From positions 1-59,199 of the forward strand of contig AQSA01000011.1 in the NCBI GenBank assembly GCA_000402815.1: a stretch of 59,199 nt of DNA, written 5' to 3'. Of the stretch, positions 35,118 through 44,830 are shown one piece after another. This DNA comes from Candidatus Neomarinimicrobium atlanticum (GTDB lineage Bacteria > Fidelibacterota > Marinisomatia > Marinisomatales > Marinisomataceae). Both the position numbers and the translations under genes were made by a program. Each line of letters begins with the position of its first letter. Position 1 is the first letter of the stretch. Below the pieces are notes generated by a model. It made no database searches. It was given only the letters and a program-made list of their open reading frames with translations, and was not told the origin of the DNA.

Positions 35118-37376
35118 ATGGACCAAACTAAAATAGTTAAAAAAACATATTCACAGTATATGAAGTCTCTTCCTGTTGCTAGAGATTTCTTCAATCGACC
35201 ATTAACTTATACCGAAAAAATTTTGTTCTCACATTTGAGTGAACCGCTAGAATCTATTCCAGAAAGAACAAAAACATTTTGTTGTATAAAACCAGATAGA
35301 GTAGCTATGCAAGATGCAACAGCTCAAATGGCACTACTTCAATTTATTAACGCTGGAATGGAAACAACAGCCGTTCCCAGCACTGTACATTGCGATCATT
35401 TGATTACTGCTATTAGTGGAGCAAAAGATGATCTAGACAATGCACTTATTACGAATAAAGAAGTTTATAATTTTTTAATATCTGTATGTGAAAAGTATGG
35501 AATTGGTTTTTGGAAACCAGGTGCAGGAATTATCCACCAAACTATTCTAGAAAATTATGCATTTCCTGGATCTTTGATGATTGGAACTGATTCACATACT
35601 CCAAATGCCGGAGGCTTAGGTATGATTGCAATTGGTGTCGGTGGAGCCGATGCTGTAGATGTAATGACCGATTCACCATGGGAAGTAAATTGGCCTGGCG
35701 TTATAGGCGTAAAACTAGTTGGTGAGTTAAAAGATTGGGCATCTCCAAAAGATATCATATTAAAATTGGCTGGTATTTTAACAGTTAAAGGTGGTACTGG
35801 AAAAATTATTGAATATTTTGGGGAAGGAACAAAAACAATAAGTTGTACAGGTAAAGCAACCATAACTAATATGGGTGCTGAAGTTGGAGCAACTACCTCA
35901 TTATTTCCCTATGATGAGAAAATGTTTGAATATTTAGTTGCGACTTCAAGATCTGATATTGCATCATTAGCTGATGAGCTAAAAGATCATCTAAAAGCAG
36001 ATGATGAAGTAGCAGAAAATCCAGAACAATACTATGATGAGGTGATTGAAATTAATCTATCTGAATTAGAACCTCATATTGTTGGGCCATACAGTCCCGA
36101 CCTTTCTAGAAAAGTATCAGACATGCCATTAGCTATCAAGAAAAATAATTACGATGATGATTTAAAAGTTGGCTTGATTGGAAGTTGCACTAATTCTTCA
36201 TATGAAGATATTGAAAAAGCTGCCCATGTTGCAAAACAAGCATTAGATAGAGGTTTAACAGCTAAGTCAGAATTTTATATCACTCCAGGATCTAATCAAA
36301 TTAAGGCTACCATGGAACGCGATGGCTATACAGAAATTTTTCATAAATTAGGTGGTAAAGTGCTTGCGAATGCTTGTGGGCCATGTATTGGACAATGGAA
36401 AAGATCTGGCATTCAAGATGGAGAAAAAAATACTATAATAACATCATTTAATAGAAATTTTGCAAAGAGGAATGATGGAAATGCAGCTACTGAATCTTTT
36501 GTAGCAAGTCCCGAGATTGTTACTGCGCTTGCTATTGCAGGTAAACTAAGTTTTAACCCTTCAAAAGACTCTATCACTTTGAAAGATGGAAATAAATTTA
36601 TGTTTGATGCCCCTATTGGTTCAGAACTACCTTCTGATGGTTTTGAAGAGATAGATTGTAATGATTTTCTAGCAGGTAAATTGAATCCATCTGCTGAAAT
36701 TATTATTGATCAGGACAGTAAACGCCTACAAAAGTTAGAGCCTTTTAAGGCGTGGAATAATAAAGATATTCAAGGCTTAAGGGTTTTACTTAAAGCTGAA
36801 GGAAAATGCACTACTGACCATGTATCTCCAGCTGGACCTTGGCTAAAGTATAGAGGCCATCTTGAAAATATATCTCAAAATATGTATTCAGGTGCATTAA
36901 ATGCATATACTCAATCTACTGGAGAAGCAATAAATACCGACACCAAAGAAAAAGGTGATATCTATGAAGTTGCAAAGTATTATAGCTCAAATGTCATTGA
37001 TTGGATAGCGGTTGCTGATGAAAATTATGGTGAAGGATCTAGTAGGGAACATGCTGCGATGGAACCTAGATTTATGGGTTGTAAAATTGTTTTAGCTAAG
37101 AGTTTTGCAAGGATTGCTCAAACAAACTTAAAGAAGCAAGGTGTTTTACCTTTGATATTTGAAAATAAATCAGATTATGATAAAATTGAAGCCTTCGACA
37201 CCATATCAACTCTAAATTTAAATGAGTTTGGTCCACAAAATAATATCAATTTAAGCCTTCAGAAACCTGACGGCTCAACTTATATCATTAAAACCATTCA
37301 TACATTTTCAGAAAATCAAATTTCATGGTTTAAAGCTGGATCTGCTCTAAACTTAATTGCAGATCAAGTAAATTGA
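35118..37376 (+). CDS. Aconitate hydratase (mitochondrial-type)
   Basis: TCA-cycle 4Fe-4S enzyme converting citrate to isocitrate, 752 residues. Cluster cysteines are Cys357 (GSCTNSS), Cys420 and Cys423 (ACGPCIGQW). The N-terminal DRVAMQDATAQMALLQF and the C-terminal swivel-domain GEGSSREHAAMEPR are characteristic. Its size and sequence fit the mitochondrial-type family rather than AcnA (about 890) or AcnB. A good AGGGAGG ribosome site precedes the ATG. gatB follows with a 4-bp overlap. Confidence 0.95.
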   Translation: MDQTKIVKKTYSQYMKSLPVARDFFNRPLTYTEKILFSHLSEPLESIPERTKTFCCIKPDRVAMQDATAQMALLQFINAGMETTAVPSTVHCDHLITAISGAKDDLDNALITNKEVYNFLISVCEKYGIGFWKPGAGIIHQTILENYAFPGSLMIGTDSHTPNAGGLGMIAIGVGGADAVDVMTDSPWEVNWPGVIGVKLVGELKDWASPKDIILKLAGILTVKGGTGKIIEYFGEGTKTISCTGKATITNMGAEVGATTSLFPYDEKMFEYLVATSRSDIASLADELKDHLKADDEVAENPEQYYDEVIEINLSELEPHIVGPYSPDLSRKVSDMPLAIKKNNYDDDLKVGLIGSCTNSSYEDIEKAAHVAKQALDRGLTAKSEFYITPGSNQIKATMERDGYTEIFHKLGGKVLANACGPCIGQWKRSGIQDGEKNTIITSFNRNFAKRNDGNAATESFVASPEIVTALAIAGKLSFNPSKDSITLKDGNKFMFDAPIGSELPSDGFEEIDCNDFLAGKLNPSAEIIIDQDSKRLQKLEPFKAWNNKDIQGLRVLLKAEGKCTTDHVSPAGPWLKYRGHLENISQNMYSGALNAYTQSTGEAINTDTKEKGDIYEVAKYYSSNVIDWIAVADENYGEGSSREHAAMEPRFMGCKIVLAKSFARIAQTNLKKQGVLPLIFENKSDYDKIEAFDTISTLNLNEFGPQNNINLSLQKPDGSTYIIKTIHTFSENQISWFKAGSALNLIADQVN

Positions 37377-38827
37377 ATACCATAGAAAAAATTAATAAAG
37401 ATTGGGATTTTGTAATTGGAATAGAAGTACATGTACAATTAGAAACAAAATCAAAGATGTTTAGTACATGTGAATACAACTACGATCAAAGCCCAAATAC
37501 ACTCACCTGCCCTACTTCAATTGGATTACCTGGCGCATTACCTTCAATCAATCAAAAAGCGATAGATTTTGCTATTAAATTTGGAGGTGCAGTAAATGCT
37601 ACAGTACATTCGTCTTTCTCTTTTGCTAGAAAGCATTATTTCTATCCAGATTTACCAAAAGGATATCAAATATCGCAGTTTGATAAACCTATAGTTACAG
37701 GTGGCATTGTTCCTATTTGGTGGGATAATAAAAAATATGATATTGAACTAACAAGAGCTCACTTAGAAGAAGATGCTGGTAAATCGACTCATAATTCTTC
37801 AAAAAATAATAGTCAGGTAGATTTTAATAGAAGTGGTGCTCCTTTAATAGAAATTGTAACTGAGCCCGTTCTAACACACCCAATTCAAGCAAAGATCTTT
37901 ATTCAAAGGATAAAGCAGATTGTTAACTATATAGCAATTTCTAATGCCGAAATGGAGCAAGGAAAATTGAGATGTGATGCTAATATATCACTTAAGAAAA
38001 AAGGTATAAAAAAATTTGGTACTAAAACAGAGATTAAAAACATTAATTCATTTAGAAATGTACAAAAGGCAATTGAATCTGAAATCAAAAGACAACATCA
38101 TCTCCTTGAAGATGGAAAAGAAGTAGTACAAGCAAGTCTTACTTGGAATAATGAAAAAAATATTGCAGAAATTATGCGAGTTAAGGAGAATGCTGATGAC
38201 TATAGATATTTTCCAGATCCTGATTTACCTCCAGTTATAATTTCAGAATCTAAGATAGATTCAATCATAAAAGATTTACCTTTCTTACCATTTGAATTTG
38301 AAAATAGGTGGATAGATGAATATGATTTTAAACCTGACGAAGCAATAACTCTTGCTAGTACAATACATATTGCTTCTTACTTTGAAAAAATGATTAAGTA
38401 CGATGTTACTCCTAAAAATGCAAGTAAATGGATAACAGGTGAATTATTTCGATTATTCAATGAGATAAATATACCCTTTGATGAAGATAGAGTTTTAGCG
38501 AAAGATTTAGCAAAAGTTATTTCTCTAAGCGATTCAGAACAAATTACTACAAATTCTGCTAAGGAAATCTTAAGAAAATTATTTATTTCTGATAAATCAA
38601 TAGATTCTATAATTAGCGACGATAACTATCTTGATAATACTGATAATACTATAATAGATATTATTAATAAAGTTTTAGATCAGAATCCAAATGAAGTTGA
38701 TAGATTTAAAAATGGAGAAGAGAAACTATTAAGCTATTTTATGGGTAAAGTAATGAAGGAATCTAAAGGCAAGATAAGTCATAAAATTATCATTCAAGAA
38801 TTGAATAACAAACTTAGAAACTCTTAA
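37373..38827 (+). CDS. gatB: Asp/Glu-tRNA amidotransferase subunit B
   Basis: GatB kinase/tRNA-binding subunit of the GatCAB transamidosome, which makes Gln-tRNA(Gln) and/or Asn-tRNA(Asn), 484 residues. VIGIEVHVQLETKSKMFSTC, SFARKHYFYPDLPKGYQISQ and HLEEDAGKS are family marks. The C-terminal tail domain (about 400-484) is present. The start appears to be TTG at 37373, overlapping the acn stop as TTGA. There is no nearby ATG in frame and no clear ribosome site. gatA and gatC are not in the window. The stop overlaps the convergent rpmB stop by 4 bp. Confidence 0.95.
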   Translation: MNTIEKINKDWDFVIGIEVHVQLETKSKMFSTCEYNYDQSPNTLTCPTSIGLPGALPSINQKAIDFAIKFGGAVNATVHSSFSFARKHYFYPDLPKGYQISQFDKPIVTGGIVPIWWDNKKYDIELTRAHLEEDAGKSTHNSSKNNSQVDFNRSGAPLIEIVTEPVLTHPIQAKIFIQRIKQIVNYIAISNAEMEQGKLRCDANISLKKKGIKKFGTKTEIKNINSFRNVQKAIESEIKRQHHLLEDGKEVVQASLTWNNEKNIAEIMRVKENADDYRYFPDPDLPPVIISESKIDSIIKDLPFLPFEFENRWIDEYDFKPDEAITLASTIHIASYFEKMIKYDVTPKNASKWITGELFRLFNEINIPFDEDRVLAKDLAKVISLSDSEQITTNSAKEILRKLFISDKSIDSIISDDNYLDNTDNTIIDIINKVLDQNPNEVDRFKNGEEKLLSYFMGKVMKESKGKISHKIIIQELNNKLRNS

Positions 38828-39060
38828 AATTTTCTTCCGTTAGCAGCCATCTCTCTAATTACCGAATCAATACCTTTTTTATCAATAATTTTAAGACCTT
38901 TTGCAGAAACTTTAAGTGTAACAGATTTTTTCAGACTATCTACCCAAAAAGTTTTTTTCTGTAGATTTACATCGAATCTTCTTCTAGTTTTGTTATTAGC
39001 ATGACTTACGTTGTTGCCATACATTACTTTTTTACCTGTTACTTCACAAACTCTTGACAT
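38824..39060 (-). CDS. rpmB: Ribosomal protein L28
   Basis: 78 residues. SRVCEVTGKKVMYGNNVSHA, followed by NKTRRRFDVNLQKKTFW, is the L28 signature. The single Cys shows it is the zinc-free form. It is transcribed alone on the minus strand between gatB and dusB. Confidence 0.96.
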   Translation of the reverse strand: MSRVCEVTGKKVMYGNNVSHANNKTRRRFDVNLQKKTFWVDSLKKSVTLKVSAKGLKIIDKKGIDSVIREMAANGRKF

Positions 39061-39139
39061 TTTTTAACCTTTTATGTTTAAGTTTAATTAAACTCCGGCA
39101 AATTTAAACCAATAATTGAACCGAACAAACAAAAAGAAT

Positions 39140-40120
39140 ATGATTGATTTAAATAAAAAAATAGAGATTGGATCTTTAACATTAGACTTTCCTTTTTTTC
39201 TAGCTCCTATGGCAGGAGTTACTGACTATGCATACAGAGTAATTGCTAAAGAATTTGGTGCAGGTATTGTCTATTCTGAATTTGTATCAGCGCATGGCAT
39301 TATAAGAAAAAATGAAAAGACCTTAAAAATGATTGAATTCTCAAACTTTGAAAGGCCAATTGGTATTCAAATATTTGGAGATACTCCTGAGGTCATGGAA
39401 AAAGCAGCTCGCTTAGTATATGAACAGTTTAAACCGGACCTTATTGATATCAACTATGGCTGTCCTGTTCCAAAAGTAACTAAAAAAGGCGCTGGATCTG
39501 CAGCTTTAAAAGATTTATGTCTAATGGAAGATATAACTGCTGCAGTTGTTGAGTCTGTTAAGGAAGTTCCTGTGACTGTTAAAATGAGAGCAGGATGGAA
39601 TTCAGAAAATATTGTAAGTACAGATGCAGGTATAAAACTAGAAAAAATTGGTATTAAAGCTATCACATTACATCCAAGAACAACTGTTCAAATGTATAGA
39701 GGAAAAGCTGATTGGTCCCTTATTAAAGAATTAAAAGAAAATGTGAAGATTCCCGTAATAGGTAATGGTGATATACAAACAATTCAAGATATTGAAAAAA
39801 TGTTCTCATTAACAAAGTGTGATGGAATTATGATTGGAAGAGCTGCACTTGGCAATCCTTGGTTTTTTACCCAGATTAAAAAGTATATGAAAAATGAGGA
39901 TTTTAATGAGATAAGCTTGAATGAAAGATTGGATGTTTGTAATAAACATCTTGAGCTACTTGTTCAAACACATGGAGAAGTAGTTGGAACAAATAATATG
40001 AGAAAACACTTTGGTTGGTACTTCAAGGGCTTTAAGCATGCTTCTGGATTGCGAAAAAAATTAGTTTTAGTAAAGAATTATTCTGAAATGAAAGATATTT
40101 TATCTAATATTAGGCACTAA
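39140..40120 (+). CDS. tRNA-dihydrouridine synthase (DusB-like)
   Basis: FMN-dependent reductase of uridines in tRNA D-loops, 326 residues. FFLAPMAGVTDYAYR, DINYGCPVPKVTKKGAGSAA with the catalytic Cys, HPRTTVQMYRGKADW and GDIQTIQDIE are typical. The NYGCPVPK motif and length fit DusB. I use the ATG at 39140; a TTG 24 bases upstream is less likely. The gap to the divergent rpmB contains the palindrome GTTTAATTAAAC. Confidence 0.93.
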   Translation: MIDLNKKIEIGSLTLDFPFFLAPMAGVTDYAYRVIAKEFGAGIVYSEFVSAHGIIRKNEKTLKMIEFSNFERPIGIQIFGDTPEVMEKAARLVYEQFKPDLIDINYGCPVPKVTKKGAGSAALKDLCLMEDITAAVVESVKEVPVTVKMRAGWNSENIVSTDAGIKLEKIGIKAITLHPRTTVQMYRGKADWSLIKELKENVKIPVIGNGDIQTIQDIEKMFSLTKCDGIMIGRAALGNPWFFTQIKKYMKNEDFNEISLNERLDVCNKHLELLVQTHGEVVGTNNMRKHFGWYFKGFKHASGLRKKLVLVKNYSEMKDILSNIRH

Positions 40121-40137
40121 AAACAAAAGGAAAAATT

Positions 40138-41754
40138 ATGGACAAAAATTTTAAAGCAGTAAATGCACCAATACTAGATTTTGAACCCGGTTCAAAGCAT
40201 AGAGAAGAATTATTAAAAGAGATTGAAAGACAATCCAATAGACAGAAAGAAGTTCCAGTAATTATTCATGGTAAAGAATATTTTACAGGCAATATTCAAA
40301 AATGCACAAAACCCCATGATCATCAACATATTTTAGGAACATATCATGAAGCTGGAGAGAAAGAGATTCAAATGGCCATAGATTCTTCTCTAGAAGCATG
40401 GAAAACTTGGTCAAATACTTCTCTCGAATATAGAGCTTCAATCTTTAAAAAAGTTGCTGATTTAATTGATGGCCCATATAGATATAAAATTAATGCTGCA
40501 GCAATGCTTGATATTGGAAAAAGCGTTTTCCAAGCTGAGGTTGATGCATCATGCGAACTTATAGACTTTTTAAATTTTAGCATTGAGTTTGCTTACAAAA
40601 TGGAAGATACATTTACCCCCATTTCTCCGGAAGGAATGCACAATGCTTTAGAATTCAGACCTCTCGAAGGATTTGTTTTCGCTATTGCTCCATTCAACTT
40701 CTTTAGCATTGGAGGAAATTTAGCTATCGCTCCTGCTATTGTAGGTAATACAGTATTATGGAAACCAGCACCAAGCGCTGTTTATTCATCTCATATTATT
40801 ATGGAGCTATATAAAGAAGCAGGACTTCCTGATGGAGTAATTAATTTTATTCCAGGCGATGGTCCTAAAATTGGTGATCAAGTACTTGCTCATAGAGACT
40901 TAGCTGGAGTACACTTTACTGGATCAACTAAAACATTTAAGCATTTATGGAAAGGTGTATCTAATAATTTAGATACATATAAAAGCTATCCTAAAGTCGT
41001 TGGTGAAACTGGAGGTAAAGACTTCTGTATCGCTCATGAATCTGCTAATATTGATAGCCTTGTAACTGCTATGGTAAGAGGAGCATTTGAATATCAAGGA
41101 CAAAAGTGCTCTGCTATGTCTAGAGCCTACCTCCCTTCTACTAAATGGGATGTTATTAAAGAAAAACTAGTAGCGCAAATTGACACAATAGAAGTTGGAC
41201 CTCCCGAAGATTTTAAAAACTTTGTAAATGCAGTTATTGATGAAACTGCGTTTGATAAAATATCTTCCTACATAGACTATGCACATGAATCAAATGATTG
41301 TGAAGTTTTGTGTGGCGGTACATATGATAAATCAAAAGGCTATTTTGTTCAACCAACTGTAATAGTAACTACCGATCCACATTTTAAAACATTGGAAGAA
41401 GAAATATTTGGTCCTGTATTAACTATTTATGTATATGATACATCTCAATGGTCCGAGACTTTAACGTTAATTGATTCAACATCACCTTATGCATTAACTG
41501 GATGTGTTTTCTCTGAAGATAGAGATATTGTAGAAGAAGTACGCTCTACATTAAGATTCTCAGCAGGTAATTTTTATATTAACGACAAACCAACTGGTGC
41601 TGTTGTAGGTCAACAACCATTTGGAGGGAGTAGAGCTTCTGGAACAAATGATAAGGGCGGTTCTATGCTTAATCTGCTAAGATGGACCTCACCCAGAACC
41701 ATTAAAGAAACTTTCGAACCACCTAAGGACTATCGTTACCCTTATATGGATTAA
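40138..41754 (+). CDS. 1-pyrroline-5-carboxylate dehydrogenase (L-glutamate gamma-semialdehyde dehydrogenase)
   Basis: Aldehyde-dehydrogenase-superfamily enzyme of 538 residues that oxidises glutamate semialdehyde to glutamate in proline catabolism. The N-terminal NAPILDFEPGSKHREEL is typical of this group. Cofactor and catalytic motifs are FNFFSIGGNLAIAPA, FTGSTKTF, GETGGKDFCIAH and EYQGQKCSAMSRAY with the nucleophilic Cys. No proline dehydrogenase is nearby. It lies just upstream of sucCD, so its glutamate product would feed the TCA cycle near succinyl-CoA. Confidence 0.93.
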   Translation: MDKNFKAVNAPILDFEPGSKHREELLKEIERQSNRQKEVPVIIHGKEYFTGNIQKCTKPHDHQHILGTYHEAGEKEIQMAIDSSLEAWKTWSNTSLEYRASIFKKVADLIDGPYRYKINAAAMLDIGKSVFQAEVDASCELIDFLNFSIEFAYKMEDTFTPISPEGMHNALEFRPLEGFVFAIAPFNFFSIGGNLAIAPAIVGNTVLWKPAPSAVYSSHIIMELYKEAGLPDGVINFIPGDGPKIGDQVLAHRDLAGVHFTGSTKTFKHLWKGVSNNLDTYKSYPKVVGETGGKDFCIAHESANIDSLVTAMVRGAFEYQGQKCSAMSRAYLPSTKWDVIKEKLVAQIDTIEVGPPEDFKNFVNAVIDETAFDKISSYIDYAHESNDCEVLCGGTYDKSKGYFVQPTVIVTTDPHFKTLEEEIFGPVLTIYVYDTSQWSETLTLIDSTSPYALTGCVFSEDRDIVEEVRSTLRFSAGNFYINDKPTGAVVGQQPFGGSRASGTNDKGGSMLNLLRWTSPRTIKETFEPPKDYRYPYMD

Positions 41755-41755
41755 T

Positions 41756-42922
41756 ATGAAAATTCACGAATACCAAGCCAAAGAAATCCTTAAAAAGTTT
41801 AATATTCCTATTCAGGAAGGTTATGCCATTGAAAATAGTGGAGATATTGATAGTACTATTAAAAAAGTACAATCTGATTTTAACTGTGAAGCTGTAATTG
41901 TCAAAGCTCAAATTCATGCTGGAGGTCGAGGAAAAGGTGGTGGAGTTAAGTACTGCCCTACTTTTAAAGATGCTCAAGGCGCTGCTAATACAATTTTAGG
42001 GATGAACCTGATTACTCATCAAACAGGTCCTGAAGGAAAAATGGTCAATAAAATCCTTATTACTGAAGCCTTAGATATTGAAAAAGAATATTATTTTGCT
42101 ATTACCTTCGATAGATCTAAAAATTCTGACGTGTTTATAGTCTCAAGTGAAGGTGGTGTGGATATTGAACAAGTAGCAGAAAATAATCCTGATCAGATTA
42201 TTAAAGCTTGGATTGATGACTCTCCTAATGCTCTAGAAAATGCAGTAAAAAAGATTATCCTATCTCTATCACTTCAAAAGTTTGAAAATGTAGAACAAAT
42301 GTTCAAAGACCTATACAAATGTTACATTGAATCAGATTGCTCCCTTCTAGAAATAAATCCTTTAGTATCAACGACTAGTAATCAGATTATAGCTTTAGAT
42401 GCAAAAGTAGATATTGATTCAAATGCTCTTTTTAGACATCCTGAAATTGCCGCTTATCATGATAAATCAGAAGAAGACCCACTAGAACTGAAAGCTGCTG
42501 AATATGGATTAAATTATATCAAACTAGATGGTAATGTAGGATGTATGGTAAATGGAGCGGGATTAGCAATGGCTACAATGGATATAGTGAAACATTGTGG
42601 AGGTGAACCTGCTAATTTCTTAGATGTAGGAGGAGCTGCTAATGTAGAAACTATTAAAAATGGTTTTAAAATTATTTTGTCTGATAAAAATGTGAAGTCC
42701 ATTTTAATCAATATATTTGGTGGAATTGTTCGATGTGATAGAGTGGCTAACGGCGTAATACAAGCTGTAAAAGAACTAGATCTGGATGTTGTAGTGGTTG
42801 TAAGATTGCAAGGCACTAATGCAAAATTAGCTAAAAAAATTCTCGATGAATCAGATATTGAATTAATCAGTGCAGAAACTATTAATGAAGCTGCAACAAA
42901 AGCTGTGGAGATGATAAAATAA
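41756..42922 (+). CDS. sucC: Succinyl-CoA synthetase beta subunit
   Basis: ATP-grasp beta subunit of the TCA-cycle enzyme that makes ATP or GTP from succinyl-CoA, 388 residues. MKIHEYQAKEILKKF, KAQIHAGGRGKGGGVK, LEINPLV and FLDVGGAANVE are family marks. It starts two bases after the P5C dehydrogenase stop and is followed by sucD after one base. Confidence 0.97.
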   Translation: MKIHEYQAKEILKKFNIPIQEGYAIENSGDIDSTIKKVQSDFNCEAVIVKAQIHAGGRGKGGGVKYCPTFKDAQGAANTILGMNLITHQTGPEGKMVNKILITEALDIEKEYYFAITFDRSKNSDVFIVSSEGGVDIEQVAENNPDQIIKAWIDDSPNALENAVKKIILSLSLQKFENVEQMFKDLYKCYIESDCSLLEINPLVSTTSNQIIALDAKVDIDSNALFRHPEIAAYHDKSEEDPLELKAAEYGLNYIKLDGNVGCMVNGAGLAMATMDIVKHCGGEPANFLDVGGAANVETIKNGFKIILSDKNVKSILINIFGGIVRCDRVANGVIQAVKELDLDVVVVVRLQGTNAKLAKKILDESDIELISAETINEAATKAVEMIK

Positions 42923-42923
42923 T

Positions 42924-43799
42924 ATGTCAATTCTATTAAATAAGAATACAAATATACTAGTTCAAGGAATTACTGGATCTGAAGGATCATTTCATGCAGA
43001 ACAAATGATGGAATATGGCTCAAAAGTTGTCTGTGGTGTCACTCCAGGAAAAGGTGGCCATACTGCAACAATAAACAAACTGCCTGTATTCAACTCGATT
43101 AATGAAGCAAAAAAAGAATTTCAAATTGATGCTACTGTTATTTTTGTACCTCCAAGGTTTGCAGCAAAAGCAATAATAGAGGCTATTGAAGCAAGTGTTC
43201 AATTAATAGTATGTATATCTGAAGGGATTCCTGCTAGAGATATGGTTACAGTGAAGAATATGCTAGATAAATCTTCTAGTACTTTAATAGGACCAAATTG
43301 TCCTGGATTAATAACAGCAGAGGAATCAAAGATTGGTATTACACCAGGATTTATATGTAAAAAAGGATCTGTGGGTATACTCTCAAGATCTGGAACATTG
43401 ACCTATGAGGCTATAGATCAAGTAGTCAATGTTGGGTTAGGCATTACAACTGCGGTTGGTATCGGAGGAGATCCCGTTATAGGATCAAGTATGATAGATA
43501 TATTAAAACATTTCGAAAATGATGATGACACAAAAGGGATTGTTATGATTGGTGAAATAGGTGGAAATATGGAAAATGATGCTGCTAGGTGGGTGAAAGA
43601 CAATTTAAATAAACCTGTAGTTTCCTTTATAGCAGGACAAACCGCACCAAAAGGTAAAAGAATGGGTCATGCTGGAGCAATAATATCAGAAGGATCTGAA
43701 ACAGCTGAAGCTAAAATTAAAATACTTAAAGAATGTGGAATTTCAGTAGCAAATACTGTATCTGAAATTGGCATTACAATGAAAACATTAATAGGATAA
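42924..43799 (+). CDS. sucD: Succinyl-CoA synthetase alpha subunit
   Basis: 291 residues. The CoA-binding N-domain has VQGITGSEGSFHAEQM and GVTPGKGG. The phosphohistidine loop is GHAGAI near residue 250, with GPNCPGLI and SRSGTLTYEA as conserved motifs. Pairs with SucC encoded immediately upstream. Confidence 0.97.
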   Translation: MSILLNKNTNILVQGITGSEGSFHAEQMMEYGSKVVCGVTPGKGGHTATINKLPVFNSINEAKKEFQIDATVIFVPPRFAAKAIIEAIEASVQLIVCISEGIPARDMVTVKNMLDKSSSTLIGPNCPGLITAEESKIGITPGFICKKGSVGILSRSGTLTYEAIDQVVNVGLGITTAVGIGGDPVIGSSMIDILKHFENDDDTKGIVMIGEIGGNMENDAARWVKDNLNKPVVSFIAGQTAPKGKRMGHAGAIISEGSETAEAKIKILKECGISVANTVSEIGITMKTLIG

Positions 43800-43803
43800 A
43801 AAT

Positions 43804-44205
43804 ATGAAAAATACACTTGCAATTATTAAACCAGATGCGATGAGAAAAGGTCATCTTGAAGATATTAGAAAAGATATCTTAGATAATGGATTTGATATCG
43901 TAGAAGAAAAAACTTTAAATCTTTCAAATGAACAAGCTTGTTCTTTTTATGACATTCATCAAGATAAGCCTTTCTTTGATGAACTTGTTGAGTTTATGAC
44001 TTCCTATGAATGTCATGTGATGAAACTAGAAAAAGAAGATGCTGTAGTCGAATGGAGAAATCTAATGGGCGCAACAGATTCTCAGAAAGCTGATACTGGT
44101 ACTATTAGGCAAAAATATGGTACTGACATTTCTATGAATGCTACTCATGGATCAGATAGTAACGACAATGCACATAAAGAGATTGAATTCTTTTTCAATG
44201 ATTAA
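43804..44205 (+). CDS. ndk: Nucleoside diphosphate kinase
   Basis: 133 residues, slightly short for the family. TLAIIKPDAMRKG at the N-terminus and NATHGSDS with the catalytic His near the C-terminus are intact. It balances NTP pools and follows sucCD after 4 bp; coupling of these enzymes is common. Its stop overlaps the start of the downstream SPOR gene by 8 bp. Confidence 0.95.
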   Translation: MKNTLAIIKPDAMRKGHLEDIRKDILDNGFDIVEEKTLNLSNEQACSFYDIHQDKPFFDELVEFMTSYECHVMKLEKEDAVVEWRNLMGATDSQKADTGTIRQKYGTDISMNATHGSDSNDNAHKEIEFFFND

Positions 44206-44596
44206 ATATTCTTTATTAATAATTGGTTTATCTTCTACTCTCTTTTCTCAAGAATTAAATGATGAATGGCTAAATACTACTTTAGAAAAAAGTATACCAG
44301 AGATAGCAGTAGTAAATACTGCTGAAGTACCAAATCAACCATTAGAACAACAAAAAAATACTTACTTCACCATACAAGTAGCAGCTAAAGCTACTTTTGC
44401 GGATGCAGAAGAACTTGTAAAAATATTGAATAATTATAATTTAGAAGCTTTTATACAAAAAAATGATTCCAATGAAAAATTAAAGTATCGCGTTAGATAT
44501 GGAAGTTTTTTATCTAAAGAAGATGCTTCTATGACGGCAAAAGATATTAAAAATGAGCTAGGATATGATTGCTGGGTAGATAAAATAGAATTATAA
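44198..44596 (+). CDS. Small secreted SPOR-domain protein
   Basis: 132 residues: a signal peptide (about 1-18, IKYSLLIIGLSSTLFSQ), a short linker and a C-terminal SPOR domain (about 53-130, YFTIQVAAKATFADAEELVK to KYRVRYGSF). It is probably a periplasmic protein binding septal peptidoglycan. I choose the ATG at 44198, inside the ndk end, because a signal peptide begins exactly there; earlier starts in this frame only add translated ndk shadow sequence. Confidence 0.8.
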   Translation: MIKYSLLIIGLSSTLFSQELNDEWLNTTLEKSIPEIAVVNTAEVPNQPLEQQKNTYFTIQVAAKATFADAEELVKILNNYNLEAFIQKNDSNEKLKYRVRYGSFLSKEDASMTAKDIKNELGYDCWVDKIEL

Positions 44597-44653
44597 AAAT
44601 TATTTTATTTCAAAGATTTATTTGTTTATATTGACCCTAGTTAAGGAAAGAAA

Positions 44654-44830
44654 ATGTTACCTAAAAAAAGACAGTCTAAAACAAGATCAAAAAAGAGAAG
44701 AACTCATTATACTTCTTCCCTAGTGCATACAGTTACCTGTAAAAACACTGGAGAAGAGCATCTACCGCATCATGCGTACTATCATGATGGAATCCTGTAT
44801 CATAAAGGAAAACCAGTCGATCAAAACTAA
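44654..44830 (+). CDS. rpmF: Ribosomal protein L32
   Basis: 58 residues starting MLPKKRQSKTRSKKRRTHY, an unmistakable L32 N-terminus. The rest (TGEEHLPHHAYYHDG) follows the zinc-free form seen in E. coli; there is only one Cys, so no zinc ribbon. An AAGGAAAG ribosome site precedes the ATG. The stop overlaps the fabD start (TAATG). The classical order is rpmF-plsX-fabH-fabD; here plsX and fabH are missing. Confidence 0.92.
   Translation: MLPKKRQSKTRSKKRRTHYTSSLVHTVTCKNTGEEHLPHHAYYHDGILYHKGKPVDQN

Noticed and set aside
34497..35126. Longer Maf start at 35126
   Set aside because: It would overlap the divergent acn start, and the extra residues show no Maf similarity; the ATG at 35063 fits the family start.
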